Assembly: GCA_016794665.1 (NCBI GenBank)
Contig: JAEUHB010000339.1
Span: 1 to 64,000 of the forward strand
Direction: 5' to 3'
Source of the DNA: Opitutaceae bacterium
GTDB taxonomy: Bacteria; Verrucomicrobiota; Verrucomicrobiia; Opitutales; Opitutaceae
DNA: 64,000 bases
The translations under genes and the position numbers were made by a program. Below the pieces are notes generated by a model that saw only the letters and a list, made by a program, of their open reading frames with translations, did no database searches and had not been told where the DNA came from. Position 1 is the stretch's first letter. The number at the start of each line of letters is the position of its first letter. This document shows, piece by piece, positions 16,625 through 24,575 of this stretch.

Positions 16625-18040
16625 TCAGACGCGGCCGAGCTGGTTGACGACGTTGTCGAGCAGCTGGTCGAGCACGGTGAAGACGCGCGACGAGGCTTGG
16701 AACGAGCGTTGGTATTTCACGAGGTTCGCCATCTCCTCGTCGAGGGAGACGCCGCTGACGGCGTCGCGCTGGCCGCGCACGAGGCGCTCGATGCCAGCCT
16801 GATCTTCCACCCGGGCGGTCGCGGTGGCGAGCGCCTCGCCGAGCTTGATCACGCTCTGGCCGAAAAAGCCGGACAGCGTGCCGTCGATTTCGTCGCCGCC
16901 GGCGGTGGAAAAGGTCTGGTGCGCCAGCGCCGCGACGGCGAGGGCGACGGTGTTGTTGCCCGCGGCGCCGCCATCGCTGGCCTTGAGGTTCGCGACGGTC
17001 ACGGAGCTGTCGACGGCGAATGCGGCGGCGGAGAGACCGGCGGCGGCGAAGAAATCGCCGGTCGCGCCCGTGGGGTTGTAGGCGTCGTTGACGGCGATGA
17101 CGAGCTGGCGCGCGAGCGCATCGAGCTCGTCGCGCAGGGTCTGCACGGTGCCATCGCGCGCGGTGAGCGAGCCGTGAATCGAGCCGCCTGCGAGCGCGAC
17201 CGCGGTGGCGGGCGAGCCGGCGGTGAGGCCCGTGCCGGTGAAGGCCACCGTGCCCTGCACAGCCGGGCCATCGACCAGGACGATATCGGCGCCCACCCCG
17301 TCCTTGGCGACGATCTGCAGCTGGCCGCCGGGGAGCTCGGAGTATTCGATCGGGAGCTTGGCCGACAGCTGCTCAAGGAGCGCCTGGCGCTGGTCGCGCA
17401 GGTCGATCGCGGAGCCGGGCGCGTGGAGCTCGAAGCGACCGATTTGCGAATTGATCTCGGCGAGGGTGGAAAGCGTGCGGTTCACCGCAGCGACGTCGCT
17501 GCTGATCAGCGAGTCGAGGTCGGACTGCACGCGATCAAGACGCTCGTCCGCAAGGCGGAAGCGATCGGTGAGAATGCCGGCTTTCTGGAGGAGGGTCTGG
17601 CGCTCGCCGCCATCGGTGGGGCGGGCGGCGAAGCTCTGGAAGGCATTGAAGAAATCGTCGATCGCGGCGGCGACGCCGTTGCCGGCGGTGGCGCTGGATT
17701 CGTTCGCGCTGGACGCCCGGTCGATGCTCTCCCCGAGGCCGGCCTGCGCCCGGCGGAAGGCCGACTGCTGGGCTTCGACGGAGCCCTTGAGCCCGATCTC
17801 GCGGACGAGCTGACGGTCGAGCATCGCGTCGCGCACCTGCTCGATGCCGAGGGCCTCGAGGCCCAGGCTTTCCGGGCCCATCGGGGTCTCAATCATGCCG
17901 CGGTCGCCGTAGACGACGCGCTGGCGGGCGTAGTCGGGGTTGTTGACGTTGGCCAAGTTCTTGCCCGTGACCTCGATCGCCCGGCTGTGCGCGGTGAGCG
18001 CCTTGACGGTCGTGTTGATACTGGCGTAGAGGCCGGGCAT
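16625..18040 (-). CDS. flgK: Flagellar hook-associated protein FlgK (HAP1)
   Basis: 471 residues, at the shorter end for FlgK. Hook-family N-terminus: MPGLYASINTTVKALTAHSR with AIEVTGKNLANVNNPDYARQ, then the FlgK-specific coiled region (LVREIGLKGSVEAQQSAFRR). The C-terminal rod/hook motif is VSLDEEMANLVKYQRSFQAS followed by SRVFTVLDQLLDNVVNQLG. FlgK is the first junction protein on the hook. The preceding gene encodes a FlgN-type chaperone, its usual export partner. Confidence 0.95.
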   Translation of the reverse strand: MPGLYASINTTVKALTAHSRAIEVTGKNLANVNNPDYARQRVVYGDRGMIETPMGPESLGLEALGIEQVRDAMLDRQLVREIGLKGSVEAQQSAFRRAQAGLGESIDRASSANESSATAGNGVAAAIDDFFNAFQSFAARPTDGGERQTLLQKAGILTDRFRLADERLDRVQSDLDSLISSDVAAVNRTLSTLAEINSQIGRFELHAPGSAIDLRDQRQALLEQLSAKLPIEYSELPGGQLQIVAKDGVGADIVLVDGPAVQGTVAFTGTGLTAGSPATAVALAGGSIHGSLTARDGTVQTLRDELDALARQLVIAVNDAYNPTGATGDFFAAAGLSAAAFAVDSSVTVANLKASDGGAAGNNTVALAVAALAHQTFSTAGGDEIDGTLSGFFGQSVIKLGEALATATARVEDQAGIERLVRGQRDAVSGVSLDEEMANLVKYQRSFQASSRVFTVLDQLLDNVVNQLGRV

Positions 18041-18059
18041 GGGGAGGGCGGCGTAAGGG

Positions 18060-18557
18060 TTATCCTGCGACCTCGAGCGCGTGCGCGGGGGCCGCGACGG
18101 AGACGGCGACGCGGCCGACGGGCGAGTAGGTCTTGGTGAACGCCTGCGGACGGAGCTGCTGCAGCGTCTCTTGGTGCACCTCGACGGTGCGGGCGAGGAG
18201 CGTGTGGTTGTGGCGGCTGGTGCGGCGCACGCGGTGGATGAGGAGATTCACTTCCTTGATGAGCGCCTCGATGAGCGGGCGGGCATCGGCCTCGATGAAC
18301 GCGAGGAGCGAGCGCAACGTGGAGGCGGCGGGCTGGCCGTGCTGCGTGGCGAAGCCGGACACGATCTGCTCGCGGCGGCGGCGGCTGTCCTGCGCGCCGC
18401 GCATCAGCGCCTCGATCTCGGTGGCGCAGCGGAGGACGGAGCCGGCGTCGCGATCAAAGAGGCTGCGCTGCTGGGTCTCCATCAGGTGGAGGAGGCCGCC
18501 GTAGTCGGCGAGCTCGGCGCGGAGGTGGTCCGCGATGTTTTGCCAGTGGATGGTCAT
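18060..18557 (-). CDS. flgN: FlgN-family export chaperone
   Basis: 165 residues, mostly alpha-helical, with the coiled-coil layout of FlgN: N-terminal WQNIADHLRAELADYGGLLH, a central TEIEALMRGAQDSRRRREQI, then IEALIKEVNLLIHRVRRTSR. FlgN keeps FlgK and FlgL soluble and delivers them to the export gate. Position between flgJ and flgK supports the call more than the weakly conserved sequence does. The start overlaps the flgJ stop (ATGA). Confidence 0.8.
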   Translation of the reverse strand: MTIHWQNIADHLRAELADYGGLLHLMETQQRSLFDRDAGSVLRCATEIEALMRGAQDSRRRREQIVSGFATQHGQPAASTLRSLLAFIEADARPLIEALIKEVNLLIHRVRRTSRHNHTLLARTVEVHQETLQQLRPQAFTKTYSPVGRVAVSVAAPAHALEVAG

Positions 18558-18916
18558 TGGGCGGGGTCCGCGACGGGCGCGGAGGGTTGGGTGACGGTCG
18601 GGGGCGCGGTGCGCTCGCCGCGGGGCGTGAGCTGCTGCTCGATCATCTTGCCGAGGCCGAGGCCGCGGCCGGCGGTGAGCTGCTGGGCGAGGGTGTCGGT
18701 GAGCATGTCGCCATAGACACTGCCAGCGACGCCACCCTGCGCGCCGCCGAGGAGCGAATTCATCGACTTGCCAAGGAGCTGGCGGACGAGGACGGCCTCG
18801 AACTGCTGCGCGACGGCGGTGCGCTGCGCGGCGGGATCGGCATGGCGGACCGCGGCGGCGTTGAAGCCCGAAGGCGCGGCGGCGGAGGCGACGGAAGCGA
18901 GGGGAGCGACGCTCAT
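18554..18916 (-). CDS. flgJ: FlgJ N-terminal-type rod-binding protein (no muramidase domain)
   Basis: 120 residues that match only the rod-binding N-terminal half of FlgJ: QRTAVAQQFEAVLVRQLLGK, then GGVAGSVYGDMLTDTLAQQL and GLGLGKMIEQQL. The peptidoglycan-cutting C-terminal domain of enterobacterial FlgJ is missing, as in many other phyla, so cell-wall opening for the rod must be done by another enzyme not visible here. It sits two bases after flgI and overlaps flgN. Confidence 0.9.
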   Translation of the reverse strand: MSVAPLASVASAAAPSGFNAAAVRHADPAAQRTAVAQQFEAVLVRQLLGKSMNSLLGGAQGGVAGSVYGDMLTDTLAQQLTAGRGLGLGKMIEQQLTPRGERTAPPTVTQPSAPVADPAQ

Positions 18917-18917
18917 C

Positions 18918-20039
18918 TTAGTTGATCACGAGCTCGGCCTGGAGGGCGCCGGAGCGTTTGAGGGTTTGGAGAATGGCCATCATCTCGCGCGTGGAGACCC
19001 CGAGGGCGTTGAGCGCGGCGGCGAGACGCTCGATGGTCGGCGGCTCGTTGATGATCTGAAAGCCGCCCTTGGCTTCGTTGATGTCGGTCTTGGTGCTCTG
19101 CGCGGCGGAGGTCTGGCCGCCGGAGAAGGCGTTGGGCTGGCTGATGCCGACGTTGGAGCTGACGCTGATCGTGAGCGAACCGTGCGAGATGGCGACCTGC
19201 GAGAGCCGCACGGTCGACGTGGCGACGATGGTGCCGGTGCGCTCGTTGACAACGATGCGGGCGAGCGTGTCGGGCGAAGCCTCGATTTGGCCGAGCTCGG
19301 CAATGAAGGCGACATCGCGCCCGCGAAACGCCGGCGGAAGCACGACGGAGATCGTCGCGGAATCGATCGGCATGGCCGAGGCCTCCCACTTGGTGTTGAT
19401 CGCGTCGGCCATGCGCGCGGCGGAGGTGAAGTCGGGGTTGTGCAGGAGGAGGCGCACGGTGTTGTCGCGCACGAAGAGCGCCGGGATCTCGCGCTCGACG
19501 ATCGCGCCGTTGGAAATCTGGCCGACCGTCGGATGGTTCTTCTGCACGGTGGAGCCCCCTGCCCCGCCCGCGCCGCCGGAGAAACCGCCGATCGCGACGG
19601 GGCCCTGCGCGACGGCGTAGACGCGGCCATCGGCGCCGATCAGCGGGGTCTGGAGGAGCACGCCGCCTTGGAGAGTCTTGGCATCGCCCATCGAGGCGAC
19701 GTTCACATCAAGGCGTGAGCCGGGCTTCATGAACGGCCCAATCTCCGTGGTGATCATCACGGCCGCGGTGTTCTTGGCCTTGAGGTCGGCGGCGTTGACG
19801 GTGAGGCCGTAGCGCTGAAGAAGATTGGCGACGCTGCGCAGGGTCGCAATGGCGTTGCTATCACCCTCACCCGCGAGACCGACGACGAGGCCGTAGCCGA
19901 CGAGCTGGTTGTCGCGCCCGCCCTCGACGAGCGTCAGGTCCTTGAGGCGCGAGGCGGCAAAAGCCGGCAGCGACGCAAGCGCGAGCACCGCGGCAAGAAG
20001 GCCGCGGGAGGCGATTTTTTTGGAGAGTGTGAACATCAT
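18918..20039 (-). CDS. flgI: Flagellar P-ring protein FlgI
   Basis: 373 residues from the first of two adjacent ATGs (MMFTLSKK); a longer reading would need a TTG start. The signal peptide runs to about PAFAA. Conserved segments: SRLKDLTLVEGGRDNQLVGY, GLVVGLAGEGDSNAIATLRS, KNTAAVMITTEIGPFMKPGS, DVNVASMGDAKTLQGGVLLQ, and the C-terminal GVSTREMMAILQTLKRSGAL. FlgI forms the periplasmic P ring around the rod with the help of FlgA, encoded upstream in the same operon. Confidence 0.96.
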   Translation of the reverse strand: MMFTLSKKIASRGLLAAVLALASLPAFAASRLKDLTLVEGGRDNQLVGYGLVVGLAGEGDSNAIATLRSVANLLQRYGLTVNAADLKAKNTAAVMITTEIGPFMKPGSRLDVNVASMGDAKTLQGGVLLQTPLIGADGRVYAVAQGPVAIGGFSGGAGGAGGSTVQKNHPTVGQISNGAIVEREIPALFVRDNTVRLLLHNPDFTSAARMADAINTKWEASAMPIDSATISVVLPPAFRGRDVAFIAELGQIEASPDTLARIVVNERTGTIVATSTVRLSQVAISHGSLTISVSSNVGISQPNAFSGGQTSAAQSTKTDINEAKGGFQIINEPPTIERLAAALNALGVSTREMMAILQTLKRSGALQAELVIN

Positions 20040-20081
20040 GTTCGGTGGAATCCGTTCCAAATCCTAGGGGGCGTTTCCGGG

Positions 20082-20747
20082 TCAGAGCGGACGGAGCTTT
20101 TCGTAGACCTTGGCGAGCCACCCGCGCTTCTGCGCCTCGGTGAGGGAGCCCTCGGAGTGAAACTCGACGCGGGCCTCGGCGATGTTGGTGGAGACGACGT
20201 TGTTGTCGCGGGCGACATCGTCGGGGCGGACGATGCCGCGGAGGACGACGTATTGGGTCTCGCCGGAGAAGGTGACGACGCGCACGCCCTCGACGACGAG
20301 GTTGCCGTTGGGCAGCACGTCGGAGACGGTGACGGCGGCGCGGGCAGAGAGGCTCTGGGTATTGCTCACGTCGCCGCCGCCGGAATAGCTGGCCTTGCCG
20401 GTGCCGCTCGAGCCGGGGAGCTGGCCGCGGCGGGCGGTGCCGAGGCCGGCGTAGACGAAGCGCGAAATCGCGTCCTCCAGCGAGGATTCGCGGTTCGAGG
20501 ATTTGTTCTGCGAGCTCTGCGCCACAGCGGACTCCGCCACGACAATGGTGAGGATGTCGCCCTTGGCCGCGGCCTTGCGGTCGGCAAACATGCTGCGTTG
20601 CGAGGCGCCGCTGGAATTCCACAGCGAATCACCGCGCAGCGTCGACGCGATCGCGACGGACAGCACCACAACGCCGAGCAGGAGCGAGCGCAACGAGCGG
20701 GCGGCCGGGAGGGAGCGGAAGGGCTGGGCGACGCGGGTGGTTTTCAC
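20082..20747 (-). CDS. flgH: Flagellar L-ring protein FlgH
   Basis: 221 residues. The family core is clear: SLWNSSGASQRSMFADRKAA, KGDILTIVVAESAVAQSSQN, GNLVVEGVRVVTFSGETQYV and VLRGIVRPDDVARDNNVVST. FlgH forms the outer-membrane L ring. Classical FlgH is a lipoprotein, but here the hydrophobic export segment (RSLLLGVVVLSVAIASTLRG) has no cysteine in a lipobox position, and no cysteine is seen anywhere nearby. Membrane anchoring must therefore differ, or the protein is cleaved by ordinary signal peptidase. Confidence 0.94.
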   Translation of the reverse strand: MKTTRVAQPFRSLPAARSLRSLLLGVVVLSVAIASTLRGDSLWNSSGASQRSMFADRKAAAKGDILTIVVAESAVAQSSQNKSSNRESSLEDAISRFVYAGLGTARRGQLPGSSGTGKASYSGGGDVSNTQSLSARAAVTVSDVLPNGNLVVEGVRVVTFSGETQYVVLRGIVRPDDVARDNNVVSTNIAEARVEFHSEGSLTEAQKRGWLAKVYEKLRPL

Positions 20748-20755
20748 GGGAGAAA

Positions 20756-21496
20756 TCAGAAGCGGACCTGGACGCGGTTCTCGTCGACGACGACGGCGGA
20801 GAAGTTTTTCCGGGACTCCGGGTTGCGCACGGCGACGACGTCGCCCTTGGCACCGCTCTCCATCGCGAGGCCCTTCATCGTGACGACGAGCAGGCCCTCG
20901 ACCGCGGAGACCTCAACCACATCGCCCTTGCGGACACTGGGACGGCGCGCGACATCGCGCCACGTGATCAGGCGGCCGGCGGAGACAGCGCGGGCAAACA
21001 CATACGACCGGTCGCCAATCGCGGCGGGCAGCGCCTCACGATCGCGGAGCAAGTCGACCTTGCGAGTCTCGAGCGCCGTGGCGTCGAAACCGCTGCCGAG
21101 TGGGATCGGCTGGCGGGCGACCCAGGCGTCGCGCCAGAGCTGGGCGCGGACGAGGAGGCTGGATTCCGAGAGCGGCGCGCCGTCGGCGAGCACGCGGCAG
21201 CGGAACATCATCGTGGACGATGCCGCCGCGGGAAACTCGACCACCTCAAGATCCCACGCGAGCGCCGTGCGGGTCGGCGCCACCCACGGGCGCAGCAGCT
21301 CGAACTGCAGGTCCCCCTCGAGGTTGTAGTGCGAGGCGACGGCGCGCGTCAGCGCAGCGAGGGCTTGCTCGCGGGCAAACACAGTGCCCGCCGCGGGCGA
21401 CGCCGGGCTGGCGCGCAATCCGGGCAAACCGGCGAACGCAAGCGCGGCGAGCGCGGCCAAAAGGGAGGAGAAGTAATGGCGGAGGTTCGAGGTCAT
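20756..21496 (-). CDS. flgA: Flagella basal body P-ring formation protein FlgA
   Basis: 246 residues with a signal peptide (SSLLAALAALAFAGLPGLRA). The C-terminal half is an SAF-type domain: AARVLADG is followed by TRKVDLLRDREALPAAIGDR, VSAGRLITWRDVARRPSVRK, GDVVEVSAVEGLLVVTMKGL and the final AVRNPESRKNFSAVVVDENR. FlgA is a periplasmic chaperone for FlgI assembly. Its ATG shares one base with the flgG stop (TGATG), so it is coupled to flgG. Confidence 0.92.
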   Translation of the reverse strand: MTSNLRHYFSSLLAALAALAFAGLPGLRASPASPAAGTVFAREQALAALTRAVASHYNLEGDLQFELLRPWVAPTRTALAWDLEVVEFPAAASSTMMFRCRVLADGAPLSESSLLVRAQLWRDAWVARQPIPLGSGFDATALETRKVDLLRDREALPAAIGDRSYVFARAVSAGRLITWRDVARRPSVRKGDVVEVSAVEGLLVVTMKGLAMESGAKGDVVAVRNPESRKNFSAVVVDENRVQVRF

Positions 21497-22278
21497 CAGC
21501 GTTTCATGTTCGCGATGTTCTGGAGCATCTCGTCCGAGGTCTGGATCGACTTGGAGTTAATCTCGTAGGCGCGCTGGGCCACGATGAGGTTCACCATCTC
21601 CTCGACGATGTTCACGTTGGAGGCCTCGATGTAGCCCTGCACGGTGCGCCCGAAACCCTGCTCGCCGGGCTTGCCGACCTCGGGCGTGCCGCTCGCGGCG
21701 GTCTCCTCGTAGAGATTTCCGCCCAGGCTGCGGAGGCCGGCGGGATTGGAGAAGCGCGCAAGCGTGATCGCGAAGCGCTGCGTGGCCTGCGCGGTCTGGA
21801 CACTGACCTGGCCGTCCTCGGACACGGAGATGCTCGTCGCGCCCGGCGGGATCGGCTGGAAGCCGCTGAGCACCGGGAGACCGTCGACGGTCACGACCTG
21901 GCCTTGGGCGCTGAGCTTGAAAGAGCCCGCGCGGGTGTAGCCAATCGTGCCATCGGGACGCTGCACCTCGAAGAAGCCGTCGCCTTGAATCGCGATGTCC
22001 ATTTTCTCACCGGTGTTGGTGAGCTGGCCCTGCGTGAAGACCTTTGACGTGGCTGCGACGCGCGAGCCGTTGCCGACCTCGACGCCCGTCGGCACGAGGT
22101 TGCCGCCACCAGAATCCGTGCCCGAGGCGCGCGGAGCCTGGTAGAGCAGGTCCTGGAACTCGATCTTGGAGCGCTTGAACCCGGGGGTGTTCACGTTCGC
22201 GAGGTTGTTCGCGATCGTGTTCAGGTTGAGCTGCTGCGCCTCCATGCCGGTGGCGGCCGAGTAGAGCGAGAGGTTCAT
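21496..22278 (-). CDS. flgG: Flagellar distal rod protein FlgG
   Basis: 260 residues, exactly the usual size. N-terminal MNLSLYSAATGMEAQQLNLN and TIANNLANVNTPGFKRSKIE, central GDGFFEVQRPDGTIGYTRAG, and the C-terminal SNVNIVEEMVNLIVAQRAYE motif with INSKSIQTSDEMLQNIANMK. It forms the distal rod that crosses the P and L rings. It is preceded by a 124-base gap after flgF that contains a long inverted repeat (22301-22370). Confidence 0.96.
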   Translation of the reverse strand: MNLSLYSAATGMEAQQLNLNTIANNLANVNTPGFKRSKIEFQDLLYQAPRASGTDSGGGNLVPTGVEVGNGSRVAATSKVFTQGQLTNTGEKMDIAIQGDGFFEVQRPDGTIGYTRAGSFKLSAQGQVVTVDGLPVLSGFQPIPPGATSISVSEDGQVSVQTAQATQRFAITLARFSNPAGLRSLGGNLYEETAASGTPEVGKPGEQGFGRTVQGYIEASNVNIVEEMVNLIVAQRAYEINSKSIQTSDEMLQNIANMKR

Positions 22279-22300
22279 GCGCGGATGGTTTGAAATTCAG

Positions 22301-22370
22301 CAACCGCCACGACTGGGGCCGGCGCGACCCCAATTCGCGCGCGGCCGATGGTCAGTCGTGATTGCGGTTG
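22301..22370. repeat. Long inverted repeat in the flgF-flgG gap
   Basis: CAACCGCCACGACTG (22301-22315) is matched by CAGTCGTG (22353-22360) and GCGGTTG (22364-22370), a 15-bp stem interrupted only by a 3-base ATT bulge. The 37-base loop can itself fold (GGGG...CCCC). It lies inside the operon and lacks a T-run, so it is more likely an mRNA processing or stability element than a terminator. Confidence 0.65.
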
Positions 22371-22402
22371 TCTGTCTGGGGAATTCATCGTGGGGCGGGT
22401 TT

Positions 22403-23155
22403 TCAGCCGAGGGCTTCGAGCGTCTTGCCCATCTGCTCGTCGACGGCCTTGATCACCTTGTCGTTGGCCTCGTAGGCGCGGGAGATGAGGACGAGGTCCA
22501 CCATCTCACGGAGCGCACTGACGTTGCTGGACTCGAGGTAGCCCTGCATGAGGTCGGGCTTCTCGACCTTCTGCGGATCGCCGGCGTTACCGGGAAGGAA
22601 ATAGCCGCCGGGCTGGTGCTGGAGGAGGGCGTTGTTCGCGAATTTCTGGATCGAGAGGCGGCCGAGGCCGGTGCCGCCTTGGAAAACGGTGCCGTCGGGA
22701 TTGATGACGATGTTGCCGCCGCCCTGCACCGTCGTGATCGGCGCGCCAGCATCGGTGAGCACCACGGCGCCATCGCCGGTAACCAAGGTGCGGTCGGCGC
22801 GGAGGGCAAACGAGCCGCTGCGCGTGTAAGCCCGCGAGCCGTCGTCGCGCTGCACCTCGAAGAATCCTTCCCCGGGAATCGCGACATCAAGCTCCCGGCG
22901 CGTGGCCTGCGTCTCGCCGGGCTTGAAGCTCAGGCTCTGCTCGATCCGGGGAAACGCCATCTGCATGGCGGTATCACCGCTGGGCCGGCCACCGGGACGG
23001 TCAGTGAGGATCTCACCGCCCATCTCCGCCGCGAAGTTCACCACGCGCTTGCGGTAGCCGATCGTCTGGCTGGCGGTGATGTTCTGCGCGACAGACTCCT
23101 GCCAACGCTCAAGCGCCGAGAGGGCGGAGGCTGACTGGTAGATGCCGATATTCAT
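22403..23155 (-). CDS. flgF: Flagellar proximal rod protein FlgF
   Basis: 250 residues. N-terminal MNIGIYQSASALSALERWQE and SVAQNITASQTIGYRKRVVN, a central GEGFFEVQRDDGSRAYTRSG, and C-terminal GYLESSNVSALREMVDLVLI with SRAYEANDKVIKAVDEQMGK place it in the rod/hook family beside FlgG. It is the first gene of a 12-gene operon ending in fliC. ATG at 23155 is preferred over a GTG at 23170, because a sigma-54 type element (23171-23186) would start transcription near 23160, downstream of that GTG. Confidence 0.92.
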   Translation of the reverse strand: MNIGIYQSASALSALERWQESVAQNITASQTIGYRKRVVNFAAEMGGEILTDRPGGRPSGDTAMQMAFPRIEQSLSFKPGETQATRRELDVAIPGEGFFEVQRDDGSRAYTRSGSFALRADRTLVTGDGAVVLTDAGAPITTVQGGGNIVINPDGTVFQGGTGLGRLSIQKFANNALLQHQPGGYFLPGNAGDPQKVEKPDLMQGYLESSNVSALREMVDLVLISRAYEANDKVIKAVDEQMGKTLEALG

Positions 23156-23170
23156 GGTTGCCGGCACCAT

Positions 23171-23186
23171 TGCTATCCGCGTGCCC
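23171..23186 (-). promoter_or_regulatory. Sigma-54 type -24/-12 promoter of the flgF operon
   Basis: On the minus strand GGGCACG-CGGA-TAGCA matches the sigma-54 consensus TGGCACG-N4-TTGCA at the essential GG and GC dinucleotides with the exact spacing; it differs at the first T and at one T of TTGC. Transcription would begin near 23160, about five bases before the flgF ATG. The site lies in the AT-rich part of the intergenic region. Confidence 0.55.
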
Positions 23187-23290
23187 AGCTCTCACGATAT
23201 ATCGCAACTATCTATCGTTCATAAGTCTAAAGTTTTTTCCGACCACACGAAAACTTCACCCATGGCGTTCGCCGGAAGCTACACACTCAA

Positions 23291-23400
23291 CCGGCAGGAT
23301 TTGCCGGCCTGCGAGTGCACCCCCAAAAAGCGTTTCGCGGCGTGATTCCGAAACGGGCACTACGGAAAGCACCGCGCGAGCCTTTCTCGGCTCAACGCGC
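23291..23400. other. Hairpins between the chemotaxis operon and flgF
   Basis: This 266-base intergenic region holds two stem-loops: CCGGCA/TGCCGG (23291-23296 with 23302-23307), and GAGCC/GGCTC (23378-23382 with 23389-23393) extended by an outer GCGC/GCGC pair. Both lie downstream of the last chemotaxis gene and lack T-runs, so they may mark the 3' end of that transcript. A perfect CGATATATCG palindrome (23195-23204) lies just upstream of the flgF promoter element and could be an operator. Confidence 0.45.
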
Positions 23401-23421
23401 GACCCAATCGAGCCGCACTCG

Positions 23422-24162
23422 CTAATCCGTCCAAGGGTTCACGCTGATGTCGATGAACACATCCAAGTCATCGCCCCGAAAGCCGCAGCGCTCGGCGACA
23501 TTGCCGTCCGGCCGGAACAGCTCGAACTCGGTCGTCCGCGTGATCTGCGGGGGCGCGAGTTTGCAGTCGAGACCGGCGTCGCAAAGGTTGGATTTGAAGT
23601 TGCCCGCGACGATGTTGTTCAGTTCGCCGATCACGTCGTTGACGGCAGCCTCGTCGAGTTCCGCAGGCGACAAGCCGAGGAGACGCGCGGCGAGCGTAGC
23701 CGCGGTTGATGGCATCATCCGAATGTGGACGAGCCCGGTGGCGCGGCCGGAGAAAGTGACCTCCCCCCGGACGTGCTCCTCCTCGAAAGGCACGGCCGTG
23801 CCCGCGAGCATCGGGTTCAGCTCGAGATTGAACAGCGTCGAGAACGCGTTCTTCACCGCGCGATTCAGCGGGTCCGTCATCGCCAGGAGGAGCACCCAGC
23901 TCATCCCGATGCGAGCCAGTGCGTCCTCGACCGTCGTGCAACTGTAGTCTTCCTCGGTGTCAGCGCGGGGATTCGCCGCCCGCAGCAGGCGCGCGGCCAG
24001 GCCCTTGTCTTGCGCGATTATCTTGGCGACATCTTCAGCGGAAGCCTCGCGCCGGGCAACAAGCTGCGTGAGACGCAGGACACTCTCGGGCGTGGGCGCG
24101 AGACCGAAGCGCTTCGCGAGATCGTCGGTTTTCTTGGCGGGGGCGGCAGCAGGGGCGGGCAT
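23422..24162 (-). CDS. Truncated HDOD segment fused to a CheX-type CheY-P phosphatase domain
   Basis: 246 residues. Residues about 15-105 look like the first half of an HDOD domain (GLAPTPESVLRLTQLVARRE, EDVAKIIAQDKGLAARLLRA, VEDALARIGMSWVLLLAMTD), but the helices carrying the HD-like part are missing. Residues about 110-240 form a CheX/CheC-like domain, including ELDEAAVNDVIGELNNIVAG, whose E-x-x-N arrangement is the phosphatase signature, followed by NFKSNLCDAGLDCKL. It is the last gene of the chemotaxis operon, next to a CheY and a free-standing CheX. It probably acts in dephosphorylating a CheY, with the HDOD remnant as an interaction module (inference). Confidence 0.8.
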   Translation of the reverse strand: MPAPAAAPAKKTDDLAKRFGLAPTPESVLRLTQLVARREASAEDVAKIIAQDKGLAARLLRAANPRADTEEDYSCTTVEDALARIGMSWVLLLAMTDPLNRAVKNAFSTLFNLELNPMLAGTAVPFEEEHVRGEVTFSGRATGLVHIRMMPSTAATLAARLLGLSPAELDEAAVNDVIGELNNIVAGNFKSNLCDAGLDCKLAPPQITRTTEFELFRPDGNVAERCGFRGDDLDVFIDISVNPWTD

Positions 24163-24174
24163 GGACAGAAAAAA

Positions 24175-24558
24175 TCAGGCGGCTTTAGGCAGGAGCTGGA
24201 TGACCTTGCCGGCTTTCTCGATCAGTTCGGTTTCCTTAAAGGGCTTCACGAGATAGTCACTGATACCGAGCGCCGCAATGGACGCGACACTTTCGCGGCC
24301 GGACTCGGCAGTGAGCATGATGACCGGCGTGCCCTTGAGCACGGGGTCTTGCCGGAGCTTGGTGAGCATTGTGACGCCGTCCATGACGGGCATCGTGATG
24401 TCGAGGACGATGAGGTCGGGCCGAAATCCGGCCGCGACCGCGAGTCCTTCCTCGCCATTGCCAGCCTCGGAAAAGGTGCAGTCATGCGCGCGAAACGCGC
24501 GCTGGATGATCATGCGGATGGTTTTGCTGTCGTCGACGGTAAGGATCTTTTTGCTCAT
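24175..24558 (-). CDS. cheY: CheY-like single-domain response regulator (second)
   Basis: 127 residues, one receiver domain. It has the acidic pair in ILTVDDSKTIRM, phospho-acceptor Asp in LIVLDITMPVMDG, the conserved Thr in PVIMLTAESG, and the Lys in DYLVKPFKE. No output domain is present, so it acts by protein contact, either with FliM or as a phosphate sink. It lies between two CheX-type phosphatase genes, which suggests that it is their substrate. Confidence 0.95.
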   Translation of the reverse strand: MSKKILTVDDSKTIRMIIQRAFRAHDCTFSEAGNGEEGLAVAAGFRPDLIVLDITMPVMDGVTMLTKLRQDPVLKGTPVIMLTAESGRESVASIAALGISDYLVKPFKETELIEKAGKVIQLLPKAA

Positions 24559-24575
24559 GGGACAAAATCAGGGAG

